A stretch of DNA of 22,581 nt. Source: 40CM-4-65-16 sp035279785. GTDB lineage: Bacteria > Chloroflexota > Dormibacteria > Dormibacterales > Dormibacteraceae. Below the pieces are notes generated by a model. The model was not told the origin of the DNA and did no database searches. It saw nothing but the letters and a program-made list of their open reading frames with translations. The position numbers were made by a program, and so were the translations under genes. The DNA lies in assembly GCA_035279785.1 (NCBI GenBank), contig DATEHC010000109.1:1-22581 (forward strand). The letters are read 5' to 3'. This document shows positions 7,732 to 15,253 of the stretch, in pieces (positions within the stretch are counted from its first letter, which is position 1; each line of letters begins with the position of its first letter).

Positions 7732-8481
7732 GTGCGCCTTCCGCCCCTGCCGCCGGGCCTGGAAGTCTACCGGCCGGCGGACGTTCTCGGCTCGGCGGTG
7801 CTCGTCGTCGAGGACGAGCCGGCGATGCTCCAGCAGCTTCGGATCGATCTCCACGACCTCGGTTACCGACCTTCCGTGGCCGCGAGCGTCGATGAAGCGC
7901 GTGGCCTGCTCGAGCACGAGCGGGTCGCCGCGGTGCTGCTCGACCTGGTGCTGGACGAGCACGAGGACTCGGGCTTCGAGCTGCTGACGTGGATCCGCCA
8001 GCACCATCCCGGACTTCCGGTGATCGTGCTGTCCGCGGCGCAGGTCAACTCCGCGTCGATCAGACGCGCGTACGAGCTCGGCGCCAGCTCCTATTTCGTC
8101 AAGGGCAACGTGCCGATGGCGCACATCTACTCCGACCTCGCCGCGCGGCTCGTCGAGCGCGGCACCGGCCGTCCCGGGACGTATCGCTTCGGACGCCTCG
8201 AGTTCGACCCCACGCAGCGCGTCATCCGCCTCGACGACCACGAGGCGCGCCTCACCCAGCAGCAGACGGCGCTCGTCCTCTTTCTGGCACAGGGCTCGAA
8301 GCCGGCGACCGCGCGCGACCTGATCCAGGCCGGCCTGTTCCGGCACAACGCCGCCCACTCGACGGTGCACTCCGCGCTTCTCACGTTACGGCGCAGGCTC
8401 GACGAGCTCGAGCCCGGACTTGGCGCAACGTTCGTGCACGCGTCCGCGCGCGGCTACAGTCTCGTCGCGATCCATGAGTGA
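7732..8481 (+). CDS. OmpR/PhoB-type response regulator
   Basis: Transcription factor with an N-terminal receiver (about 20-135) and a C-terminal winged helix (about 139-249, including the R-R-R-L-D-E-L recognition-helix region and G-Y-S-L at the end). Counting from GTG 7732, the acidic pair is E27-D28, the phospho-acceptor D71 in L-L-D-L-V-L, the switch residue S101 and the lysine K124. I chose GTG 7732 because GAGG lies 6 nt upstream and the resulting proline-rich lead matches the receiver gene at 7000. The frame is open back to a GTG at 7624 (285 aa) and a TTG at 7681, but that extension is AT-rich. It overlaps the amidohydrolase by 8 nt and probably controls it or itself. It may be the output end of a relay with the nearby kinase. 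Confidence 0.88.
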   Translation: MRLPPLPPGLEVYRPADVLGSAVLVVEDEPAMLQQLRIDLHDLGYRPSVAASVDEARGLLEHERVAAVLLDLVLDEHEDSGFELLTWIRQHHPGLPVIVLSAAQVNSASIRRAYELGASSYFVKGNVPMAHIYSDLAARLVERGTGRPGTYRFGRLEFDPTQRVIRLDDHEARLTQQQTALVLFLAQGSKPATARDLIQAGLFRHNAAHSTVHSALLTLRRRLDELEPGLGATFVHASARGYSLVAIHE

Positions 8482-9664
8482 TTCGGACGACGAGAACGCG
8501 ACGCCGCTGCCGAGCAAGACCGTACTCGACGACGTCGTCGACCTGCGCCGTTACTTCCACAAGCATCCCGAGATCAGCTTCAGCGAGCACGAGACCACCC
8601 GCTATCTGAAGGAGAGGCTCGGCGAGCTCGGTCTCGACCTGAAGGACTCACCCACCGAGACGGGCGCGGTGGCCGTGCTCGACACCGGTCGCCCGGGCAA
8701 GACGGTGATGCTGCGCGCCGACATCGACGCGCTGCCCATCAACGAAGAGTCCGGCGTCGACTTCCATTCGCGGATCGACGGCCGCATGCACGCGTGCGGG
8801 CACGACGCCCACATGGCGATCATGATCGGCGTCGTCCGCACGCTGATCGACCGCATCTGGGATGTCAGCGGCAAATACCTCTTTGTGTTCCAGCCCGCGG
8901 AAGAGATCGTCGAGGGCGCGAAGGCGATGATCGGCCGTGGGCTTCTCGACGACCATCGTCCCGATGTCGTCCTTGGATTGCACGTCGCGAGCTTTCTCGA
9001 ATCGGGCACTGTCATCTCGAAGCCGGGGCTGATGTGGTCCGGATCCGATGCGTTCGACGTGAAATTCTCGGGACCGGGCGGGCACGGCGGGATGATGGGC
9101 CGGCGCGGCAACGTGCTCGCCGCGCAAGCCTTCTTCATCGAGCGCTTGCACACCGTCGTCGAAGGGCTCGAGTTCGAAGGTGTTCAGTGCCACACGACGG
9201 TGGGCAACATCGCCAGCGACGGCGCGTGGAACGTCGTGCCGCGCGGCGTTCTCGTGCAGGGAAGCCTGCGCACGTTCAACGACGCGCTGCGCGATCAGGC
9301 GCTGGAGCGACTGCACGACCTGCTGCACGAGACGCAGAGCGAGTTCGACGTCAAGAGCTCGCTCGACCTGGTGCACGCCACGGTGCCTTTGATGAATGAG
9401 CCAAACGTCACGCGCACGGTGCTCGACGTCGGGCGTGAGCTCATCGGCGACCGCGCGAGCTTGCTGGGGCGACCGCTCACGGTCAGCGACGACTTTGCCG
9501 AGTTCCTCACGCGCATCCCGGGTTGTTACTTCATGCTCGGCGCGCGACCCGAAGGCGAGACTCCGCCCGCCCATCACTCGCCCACGTTCCGCATCGACGA
9601 AAACGCATTGCCGGTCGGCGTGAAGGTCCTCGCGGGAGCCGCGTCGCGTCTCGCGGCCGAGTAG
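8474..9664 (+). CDS. M20D family amidohydrolase (HipO/N-acyl amino acid hydrolase-like)
   Basis: A 396-aa metallopeptidase-fold amidohydrolase, cytoplasmic by lack of a signal. It has the family pattern A-D-I-D-A-L-P-I (82-89), the metal-binding H-A-C-G-H-D (C108, H110), the E143-E144 pair in P-A-E-E, H170 in G-L-H-V, a dimerisation-domain segment G-G-H-G-G and the C-terminal H-H-S-P-T-F with H368. All expected metal ligands are present. Members split N-acyl amino acids, hippurate, p-aminobenzoyl-glutamate or IAA conjugates, and the sequence does not tell which. I use ATG 8474, whose ATGAGTGA overlaps the stop of the regulator gene; a frame start at 8420 would add residues lying inside that gene. 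The overlap indicates co-transcription with the OmpR-type regulator. Confidence 0.9.
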   Translation: MSDSDDENATPLPSKTVLDDVVDLRRYFHKHPEISFSEHETTRYLKERLGELGLDLKDSPTETGAVAVLDTGRPGKTVMLRADIDALPINEESGVDFHSRIDGRMHACGHDAHMAIMIGVVRTLIDRIWDVSGKYLFVFQPAEEIVEGAKAMIGRGLLDDHRPDVVLGLHVASFLESGTVISKPGLMWSGSDAFDVKFSGPGGHGGMMGRRGNVLAAQAFFIERLHTVVEGLEFEGVQCHTTVGNIASDGAWNVVPRGVLVQGSLRTFNDALRDQALERLHDLLHETQSEFDVKSSLDLVHATVPLMNEPNVTRTVLDVGRELIGDRASLLGRPLTVSDDFAEFLTRIPGCYFMLGARPEGETPPAHHSPTFRIDENALPVGVKVLAGAASRLAAE

Positions 9665-9676
9665 GCCTCAAGACCG

Positions 9677-10219
9677 TTGCTCTTCCTGCTCGCGATCGCG
9701 TTCGGCATCGCCCTGGGCCTGCTCGGCGGGGGCAACCTTTCGAACCTCGCCCGGCTGAAGTTTCGGTGGCCCCTGGTGCTTGTCGGGGCCGTGTTGATGC
9801 GCTACATCGTGATCTTCACTCCGCTGAGCCGTGCCGACGGGGCGCAGTACGTGTACGCGGTGTCGCTCGCGGTGATCGTGCTTTGGACCGTGCTGCACCT
9901 CCGGCTTCTTCCCGGCGTGTGGCTGGTGACACTCGGCGGAGTCTCAAACCTTCTGGTCGTGCTGGCCAATGGCGGCCGAATGCCTGTAGACGCGACGCTC
10001 GCGGCGAACCAGCTCGGCGGCGTCCTCGCGCATCGCGGGCACATCGGCCAGTACACGGTGATGGGGCCGGACACGCATCTCGGTTTCCTCGGCGACTGGC
10101 TCTCGTTTGGGCTCCTGCCCGAGGCTTACAGCCTGGGGGACATCCTGATCGCGATGGGGGTCGCGCTGGTGATCCTGATCTCACTTCACCGGCTGCCGGA
10201 TTCCGAGGTAGTTCCTTAG
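9677..10219 (+). CDS. DUF5317 family membrane protein
   Basis: A 180-aa integral membrane protein with about five hydrophobic helices (roughly 1-18, 30-50, 58-76, 80-97 and 153-170). The motif N-G-G-R-M-P-V at 98-104 and the later G-D-W-L and S-L-G-D-I-L-I-A segments are what I know from DUF5317. The biochemical role of the family is unknown. The start is TTG at 9677, 12 nt after the amidohydrolase stop, with no clear Shine-Dalgarno; no better in-frame start exists upstream in the gap. It probably belongs to the plus-strand run beginning with the OmpR-type regulator. Its stop lies inside an 11-bp tandem duplication. Confidence 0.8.
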   Translation: MLFLLAIAFGIALGLLGGGNLSNLARLKFRWPLVLVGAVLMRYIVIFTPLSRADGAQYVYAVSLAVIVLWTVLHLRLLPGVWLVTLGGVSNLLVVLANGGRMPVDATLAANQLGGVLAHRGHIGQYTVMGPDTHLGFLGDWLSFGLLPEAYSLGDILIAMGVALVILISLHRLPDSEVVP

Positions 10220-10230
10220 TAGTTCCTTAG
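10209..10230. repeat. 11-bp perfect tandem duplication across a stop codon
   Basis: TAGTTCCTTAG occurs twice head to tail (10209-10219 and 10220-10230). The first copy ends with the DUF5317 stop TAG. It may be a recent slippage duplication. It sits where a -35 for the downstream gene would be expected, but no TTGACA-like hexamer is formed. Confidence 0.8.
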
Positions 10231-10242
10231 AACCCCGCAACG

Positions 10243-10248
10243 TATAGT
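10243..10248 (+). promoter_or_regulatory. Candidate -10 for the FtsH-like gene
   Basis: TATAGT lies 13 nt before the GTG at 10262, the same spacing as TATACT before the receiver gene at 7000. It would give a leader of only about 6 nt. No good -35 is present. Support is similarity and shared spacing only. Confidence 0.35.
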
Positions 10249-10261
10249 GAGCTGACCCGCC

Positions 10262-12373
10262 GTGATCATCTTCTGGATCCTCACGCTTTTCGTCGGCGCC
10301 TCGGCGTTTGCCTTTGGGCTGATCGGGCTCCAGCTCGGCATCGCCTGGTCGATCGTCTACGCGCTGATCGTGATGGTGATCTGCCGCGGAATTCTGACGC
10401 TGCTCAAGCGCTGGCTCGTCCTCAGTGAGCGCATCGCGCCTGAGAACAACGCCGACGAACGCACGGTCGAAACCAACCGCGCGCTCTTCTGGCGTCGGAT
10501 TCTCTGGATCGCATTTCTGATCTTTCTCTACTTCGCCGGCGCGGCCTTCCTGTTCGGCCTGTCGCCTGCCGACGCGATCGTCGCCCTGCCGGCGTTTCTC
10601 GCCGTCGTCCTCCCCCAGCTCTTCTACGTCCTGGCGCTGATGATCGTGAACTTCATGATCTTCTTCGGCATGTTCTTCATCTACGGCCGCATGGGACGCC
10701 AATACGTCGACCCGGGTGAGGCGAACTACGACGTCAAGATCGACGACGTCCGCGGTCAGAGCTCGGCCGTCAGCGAGATGAGGCGGATCCTCACGCTCAT
10801 GGAGCAGGGCCGTAACTACATCAAGGCCGGCGGCAAGCGTGAGCGCGGCGTGCTGATGGTGGGGCCGCCGGGAACAGGCAAGACGATGCTCGCCAAGGGC
10901 ATCGCATCGTCGATGCACGTGCCGATCATCATCACGTCCGGCGCGTCGTTCCAGGGGATGTTCCTCGGCATGGATGCGCTCAACGTCTTCATGACGATGC
11001 GCGCCGCCAAGAAGCGCGCCAAGCGCTGGAGCGGCTGCATCGTCTTCATCGACGAGTTCGACGCGCTCGGTTCACGCCGCAGCGGCATGGGCGGCGGCGG
11101 CGGCATGGGCGGATTGGGCGGCATGTTCGGTGGGGGCCAGCTCGGCCTCAACACCCTGCTCGTGATGATGGACGGCGTCGACAACCCTGGCTACTTCAAG
11201 CAGATGTTCCGGCGCTTCGTGAACATCTCGCTCGACGGCATGTTCATCCCACGCAAGATCGGCGCGAATGGGACGAGCGTCTCCCTGCGTATCCCGATCC
11301 TGAGGGCGCCCCGTTACAACATCCTCTTCGTCGGCGCCACCAACCGCCCGAACGTCCTCGACGAAGCCGTGACGCGACCGGGCCGTTTCGGCCGCCAGAT
11401 CATCTTCCGAATGCCTACCAAAGAAGACCGCAAGGACATCGCCGACCTCTACTTCGCCAAGAAGAAGCACGACCCGGAGCTCGATTCGCCTGCGCGGCGC
11501 GACGAATTTGCGCGCGTGACGGACGGTTACTCGCCGGCGATGATCGAGCAGGCGACGTCCGTCGCTCTGATGTACGCGTTCGAGGACGGTCGTGAAGCAT
11601 TCGTGTGGCGCGACCTGCGCGAGGCCATGGGCAACATCGAGGCCGGGCTTGCGCATCCGATCGAGTACACCGAGCGCGAAAAAGTTGCCGTCGCCCGCCA
11701 CGAGCTCGGCCACGCCGTCGCGGCGCGGTTTTTCTCTCCCGACCAGGTATCGGTGCGGTTGTCGATCAAGGCGCGCACGGGTTCCCTCGGGCATCACAAG
11801 GCGATCGACAAGGAAGAGGAGTTCTCCCACTTCCGCACCCATGAAGCCGGGAATCTGCGACATGGACTTGGTGCGATCGCAGCCGAGCGTGTCTTCTACG
11901 GTGAGAACTCGACCGGTGTCAGCCAGGACCTCATCCAGTCGACGCAGCTCGCGGCGATGATGATCGGCGTCTGGGGCATGGGTCCTGACGCGCTGCCGCC
12001 CCACATCTCACGGCTGGCGGTGAGCATCGGCCAGTACCTGATCTCAGTGGCGGCGACGCTCGGCGACACGGAGATGACGGGCTCGAGTCCCGCCGGACGA
12101 GCGCTCGGCGACGGAAGGCTGCGCCAGGCGATAGCGCAGGTGCTCGGCGCGGCATTCATCGACGACTGGCGTGTCATGTACGCCAACAAGGAGGCGATCG
12201 ACCAGGCGGCCGAGGCGCTGATGGCGCAGGGCGAGCTGGTCGGCGACGAGATCGGTGGGCTGCTCGACTCGGTCGGACTCCGCGAGCCTGACGAATCTGA
12301 TCCCTATCCGTCAGAAATCCCGCTGCCGCCGGTGCTCGAGCCAGTGAAGATCGAGGCGGCTCAGTCAGCCTGA
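10262..12373 (+). CDS. FtsH-like membrane AAA+ zinc metalloprotease, atypical
   Basis: A 703-aa AAA+ protease related to FtsH, which unfolds and degrades membrane and soluble proteins. Walker A is G-P-P-G-T-G-K-T (201-208), Walker B I-V-F-I-D-E-F-D (260-267), and the second region of homology with R372 and R375 is intact. The zinc site H480-E-L-G-H484 and the likely third ligand D556 are present, so both activities look competent. Oddities: about four hydrophobic segments (2-26, 28-48, 80-100, 108-141) replace the usual two-helix anchor with a periplasmic domain; a Gly/Met-rich loop lies at 275-293; about 45 extra residues (306-352) separate M-D-G from I-L-F-V-G-A-T-N; the pore loop reads M-F-L-G-M-D; and G-R-F-G-R-Q replaces G-R-F-D-R-Q. 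Start is GTG 10262. Its TGA overlaps the next gene's apparent CTG start. Confidence 0.88.
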   Translation: MIIFWILTLFVGASAFAFGLIGLQLGIAWSIVYALIVMVICRGILTLLKRWLVLSERIAPENNADERTVETNRALFWRRILWIAFLIFLYFAGAAFLFGLSPADAIVALPAFLAVVLPQLFYVLALMIVNFMIFFGMFFIYGRMGRQYVDPGEANYDVKIDDVRGQSSAVSEMRRILTLMEQGRNYIKAGGKRERGVLMVGPPGTGKTMLAKGIASSMHVPIIITSGASFQGMFLGMDALNVFMTMRAAKKRAKRWSGCIVFIDEFDALGSRRSGMGGGGGMGGLGGMFGGGQLGLNTLLVMMDGVDNPGYFKQMFRRFVNISLDGMFIPRKIGANGTSVSLRIPILRAPRYNILFVGATNRPNVLDEAVTRPGRFGRQIIFRMPTKEDRKDIADLYFAKKKHDPELDSPARRDEFARVTDGYSPAMIEQATSVALMYAFEDGREAFVWRDLREAMGNIEAGLAHPIEYTEREKVAVARHELGHAVAARFFSPDQVSVRLSIKARTGSLGHHKAIDKEEEFSHFRTHEAGNLRHGLGAIAAERVFYGENSTGVSQDLIQSTQLAAMMIGVWGMGPDALPPHISRLAVSIGQYLISVAATLGDTEMTGSSPAGRALGDGRLRQAIAQVLGAAFIDDWRVMYANKEAIDQAAEALMAQGELVGDEIGGLLDSVGLREPDESDPYPSEIPLPPVLEPVKIEAAQSA

Positions 12374-13209
12374 TCGCCCGCGCTTCGTCGGCCCTCCTCG
12401 CGATTTTTGTCGCGCTCGCGCCGCGTGTGGCGATGGCGCAGGACACCGACAGCGGTCCGAACGCGCATCACGAGGCGGCGCGCGTCATCTCGGCCGAGCT
12501 CGCGATGGCGGACGCGTCGAACGCCCTGACCGCGCTGGCGTCACAGCAGCCTTCAGGCCTCGCCGACACCATGCGCCACGAGCTCGCGGTCGCCGCGGCC
12601 CAGTACGACTTCCGCCAGGCGGCGCGCGTGCAGCAGCGGCAGGTGTACGACCTTGCCGGCTACGCGGACGTCGAGGCAAAGGTCACGCCTCTGCTGCCGA
12701 CTGACGTCCGCGGTCCGATCGAGGACTCGATCGCGGCGCTGCACTCGCTGTACATCCTGGGCGGCATCGACCAGTACTACCTGGTCAACCCGCACTACAC
12801 GCTCCCCTACGCGAACGCGGCGCCGCTGAGCAGCCTCCGGGCGTACTACAGCGAGGCGCAGCGGCTGTATGGCGTGGACGCGAGCTACCTCGCCGCGATC
12901 AACTTCATCGAGAGCAAGTTCGGCCGCGTCAACGGGCCGTCCTCGGCGGGGGCTGAGGGGCCGATGCAGTTCCTGCCCAGCACTTGGACCGAATACGGGC
13001 AGGGCGGCAACATCAACGACCCGCACGACGCCATCCTCGCCGCCGCCCGCTACCTCCACCGCAACGGCGCGCCGCTCAACATGCGCAACGCCATCTGGCA
13101 CTACAACAACAGCTTCGATTACGTCGATTCGGTCGAGTCCTTCGCCCGCGCGTTTCGCGCCAACCCCGGGTGGCTGGATCGCATGTACTACTGGGACACC
13201 GCCGGATAG
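12370..13209 (+). CDS. Exported lytic murein transglycosylase
   Basis: A secreted muramidase-like enzyme that would cleave peptidoglycan outside the membrane. The catalytic domain has the SLT/MltB pattern: A-A-I-N-F-I-E-S-K-F-G with the likely catalytic glutamate E181, then G-A-E-G-P-M-Q-F-L-P-S-T-W and N-D-P-H-D-A-I-L-A-A-A-R-Y-L. The first ATG/GTG/TTG is GTG 12427, but in-frame sequence before it reads as a complete signal peptide: basic start, hydrophobic core L-L-A-I-F-V-A-L-A, and A-M-A before Q24. That is only reachable from CTG 12370, which overlaps the stop of the FtsH-like gene (CTGA). I therefore use CTG, giving 279 aa. Residues 25-150 are helical and not assigned. Coupling to the protease gene suggests envelope maintenance. 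Confidence 0.82.
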   Translation: MIARASSALLAIFVALAPRVAMAQDTDSGPNAHHEAARVISAELAMADASNALTALASQQPSGLADTMRHELAVAAAQYDFRQAARVQQRQVYDLAGYADVEAKVTPLLPTDVRGPIEDSIAALHSLYILGGIDQYYLVNPHYTLPYANAAPLSSLRAYYSEAQRLYGVDASYLAAINFIESKFGRVNGPSSAGAEGPMQFLPSTWTEYGQGGNINDPHDAILAAARYLHRNGAPLNMRNAIWHYNNSFDYVDSVESFARAFRANPGWLDRMYYWDTAG

Positions 13210-13240
13210 TCCCGACGATCCGGGGTAGTGCCCGGCGATC
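13203..13240. repeat. Two degenerate GGATAGTC-type repeats before merR
   Basis: CGGATAGTCCCGACGATCCG (13203-13222) is an imperfect palindrome (8 of 10 pairs) that includes the transglycosylase stop. A related copy, GGGTAGTGCCCGGCGATC, follows at 13223-13240. Both resemble the two perfect 20-bp palindromes at 16048 and 16090. Position just before the merR start makes a regulator-binding site possible. Confidence 0.5.
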
Positions 13241-13242
13241 GT

Positions 13243-13248
13243 TAGAGT
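13243..13248 (+). promoter_or_regulatory. Candidate -10 for a leaderless merR transcript
   Basis: TAGAGT ends exactly 8 nt before the ATG at 13257. No Shine-Dalgarno lies between, so transcription could start at or next to the A of the start codon. The same spacing is seen before the kinase (6970) and the ABATE protein (22453). Confidence 0.4.
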
Positions 13249-13256
13249 GAGTACTC

Positions 13257-13952
13257 ATGGAGTACCGGATCGAACAATTGGCTCGGACGGCCGGCGTTGC
13301 CGTCGACACGATCCGCTTCTACCAGGGCAAGGGCCTGCTCTCCGCGCCGCGTCGTGAGGGACGCGTCACCTGGTACGGCGACTCGCACGTCGAGCGGCTG
13401 AAGCGGATCAAGGAGCTCCAGCAGCAAGGCTTCACGCTCACGGTCATCCAGCGCTTCCTCGCCGGGGAGCTGGAGGACTCGGACGAGGCCCTGGTCGCGG
13501 CGGTGACGAGACCGGCAGCGCCCGCGGCCCTCACCCGCGCCGAGCTCGCGGAGCGCAGCGGCGTTCCCGAGCCGCTGCTGGCGAACATCGAGCAGGCGGG
13601 ACTGTTGGTGCCAATCGAAGGTGGCGAGGAGCCCCTCTATCCAGCCGACGACCTCGAGGCAATCGCGGCGGGCATGAAGCTGCTCGCGGCCGGCGTCCCG
13701 GTCGGCGCTCTGATGGAGCTGGGCAAGGAGCACGCGGCGGCCGTAGATCGAACCGCGCGGGAGGCGGTCGACCTTTTCGATCGCTACGTGCGCGAGCGCA
13801 TCCAGTCCGAGGGCGGGGCCGCCGAGGCCGCCGAGCGGCGGCTGCTCGAGACCTTCAACGAGCTCCTCGAAGCCAGCGGCACATTGGTCCGCCATCACTT
13901 TCAGCGCACGCTGCTCCGCGCGGCCCGCGAGCACATCGAGAAGCGGGATTGA
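13257..13952 (+). CDS. MerR family transcriptional regulator with two HTH-like regions
   Basis: A 231-aa DNA-binding protein. Residues 1-70 form a standard MerR winged HTH: I-E-Q-L-A-R-T-A-G-V then T-I-R-F-Y and G-L-L, a wing with R-V-T-W-Y, and R-L-K-R-I-K-E-L. Residues 92-155 repeat the pattern (L-T-R-A-E-L-A-E-R-S-G-V, then A-G-L-L-V-P, Y-P-A-D-D-L-E-A-I), suggesting a second, degenerate HTH. The C-terminus is helical, and I see no cysteine metal site. The effector is unknown. ATG 13257 is the only sensible start. The gene overlaps menF by TTGA, so it is co-transcribed with it and may regulate menaquinone genes. GGATAGTC-type repeats lie just upstream. Confidence 0.87.
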   Translation: MEYRIEQLARTAGVAVDTIRFYQGKGLLSAPRREGRVTWYGDSHVERLKRIKELQQQGFTLTVIQRFLAGELEDSDEALVAAVTRPAAPAALTRAELAERSGVPEPLLANIEQAGLLVPIEGGEEPLYPADDLEAIAAGMKLLAAGVPVGALMELGKEHAAAVDRTAREAVDLFDRYVRERIQSEGGAAEAAERRLLETFNELLEASGTLVRHHFQRTLLRAAREHIEKRD

Positions 13953-15253
13953 TCGCGCTCCCCGCGGTGCGCGTGCGCGAGCTCGACCGCACCCCCGACC
14001 TCGTCGGCCTCATCACCGCGGCGCGCGACGCCGGCCACGAGGTGATGCTGTTCGAGAGGCCGATGCCGGACGCCGTCAGCGTGGCCGCCCTCGGCCGCAC
14101 GCTGGACATCGTGGCCGTCGCTGGGGGCGTTGCGGTGGAGAACGGTGCCGGTGAGCGGATCGATTTCGAGGCCGGGGATAACCGACTCGTCGCGGCCTCG
14201 CGCATCTGGAGGCGGATCTCATCGGGCGACGCGATCGCCGTCGGCGGTTTCGCGTACCGGCCCGACCGCGAACCGCGCGGCGCGTGGGCCGGATTCCCGT
14301 CCGTGCTGTTCCGCGTTCCCGCACTCGCGGTGGTGCGCAAGCGCGGCAGGACCTTCGTCGTCGCCGCGTCACCCGACGCCGAGGAGCTCCTGGACCTGCG
14401 CGGCTCGGCGGTCAGCGCGCCTGCAGCGCGCAATCTCGAGGTCGCGCCTGTCCGCAACCCGATGGCCTGGACCGCGGCCGTGGAGACCGCCGCCGCGCGC
14501 CTTCGCTCGCGAGAAGCCGACAAGGTCGTGCTCGCCCGCGAGGTGGTCGCGCACGGCGACGGTGTCGTCTCCGCCGGCAACGTCGTGCGTGGACTTCGCA
14601 CCGCATACCCGTCGTGCTTCACGTTCCTGGTGACCGGCGCCGACGGCACGGCGTTCGCCGGCGCGTCACCCGAGCTGCTCGTGCGGAGAACCGGCGACCG
14701 CGCCTTTGCACAACCCATGGCCGGCTCGGTGGCGCGAGGCGCGAGCGACGCCGACGACGAGCGCCTCGCGCACGAGCTTCAGCAGAGCGTCAAGGATGCG
14801 GACGAGCACCGCGTCGTGTCGCGATTCGTCGTCGATGCTTTGACTCCCCTCGCGAACCGCGTGAGCGCGCGCGGCCCCGAGGTTGTGCGCTTCACCAACA
14901 TCCAGCACCTCGCGACCAGCGTCGAGGCACACCTGAGCGATCCGGCGGCCGACCTGCTGCAGCTCGCGGCCGCGCTTCATCCGACGCCGGCTGTCGGTGG
15001 ATGGCCGCGCGAGGCGGCGGACAGGCTCATCGACGAGCTCGAGGGCATGGAGCGCGGCTGGTACGCCGGGGCCGTAGGTTGGATGGATGGTCGCGGCGAT
15101 GGCGAGCTTGCGGTCGCGCTCCGCTGCGGCCTGCTGTGGGAAGACGGAGCCCGTCTTTACGCAGGCGTCGGTGTGATGCCCGACTCGGATCCCGCTCGCG
15201 AGCTCGAGGAGACCGAGCTCAAGTTCAAAGCGCTCCTCACCGCCCTCGTCTGA
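13949..15253 (+). CDS. menF: Isochorismate synthase
   Basis: A 434-aa chorismate-using enzyme that makes isochorismate, the first committed step to menaquinone. Conserved features: K192 in A-D-K-V-V-L-A-R-E (general base position), E242 in F-A-G-A-S-P-E, the A-G-S-V-A-R-G turn, D-E-H-R-V-V near 285-290, H-L-A-T-S-V-E near 320-326, H-P-T-P-A-V-G-G at 344-351, R-G-W-Y-A-G-A-V-G-W, and the Mg-binding E-E-T-E-L-K at the end. Salicylate and siderophore-type (EntC) enzymes share this fold; menD, menH, menA and menB nearby favour MenF. Start is TTG 13949, overlapping the merR stop by 4 nt. Its TGA shares one base with the ATG of the following hydrolase. Confidence 0.92.
   Translation: MIALPAVRVRELDRTPDLVGLITAARDAGHEVMLFERPMPDAVSVAALGRTLDIVAVAGGVAVENGAGERIDFEAGDNRLVAASRIWRRISSGDAIAVGGFAYRPDREPRGAWAGFPSVLFRVPALAVVRKRGRTFVVAASPDAEELLDLRGSAVSAPAARNLEVAPVRNPMAWTAAVETAAARLRSREADKVVLAREVVAHGDGVVSAGNVVRGLRTAYPSCFTFLVTGADGTAFAGASPELLVRRTGDRAFAQPMAGSVARGASDADDERLAHELQQSVKDADEHRVVSRFVVDALTPLANRVSARGPEVVRFTNIQHLATSVEAHLSDPAADLLQLAAALHPTPAVGGWPREAADRLIDELEGMERGWYAGAVGWMDGRGDGELAVALRCGLLWEDGARLYAGVGVMPDSDPARELEETELKFKALLTALV

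Noticed and set aside
8420..8473. Earlier start of the amidohydrolase inside the OmpR-type regulator
   Set aside because: The 18 added residues overlap the conserved C-terminus of the regulator; ATG 8474 in an ATGAGTGA overlap is the normal arrangement.
11085..11145. GGC-rich repeated stretch in the FtsH-like gene as a DNA repeat
   Set aside because: It is the in-frame coding sequence of a Gly/Met-rich loop, not an independent repeat element.
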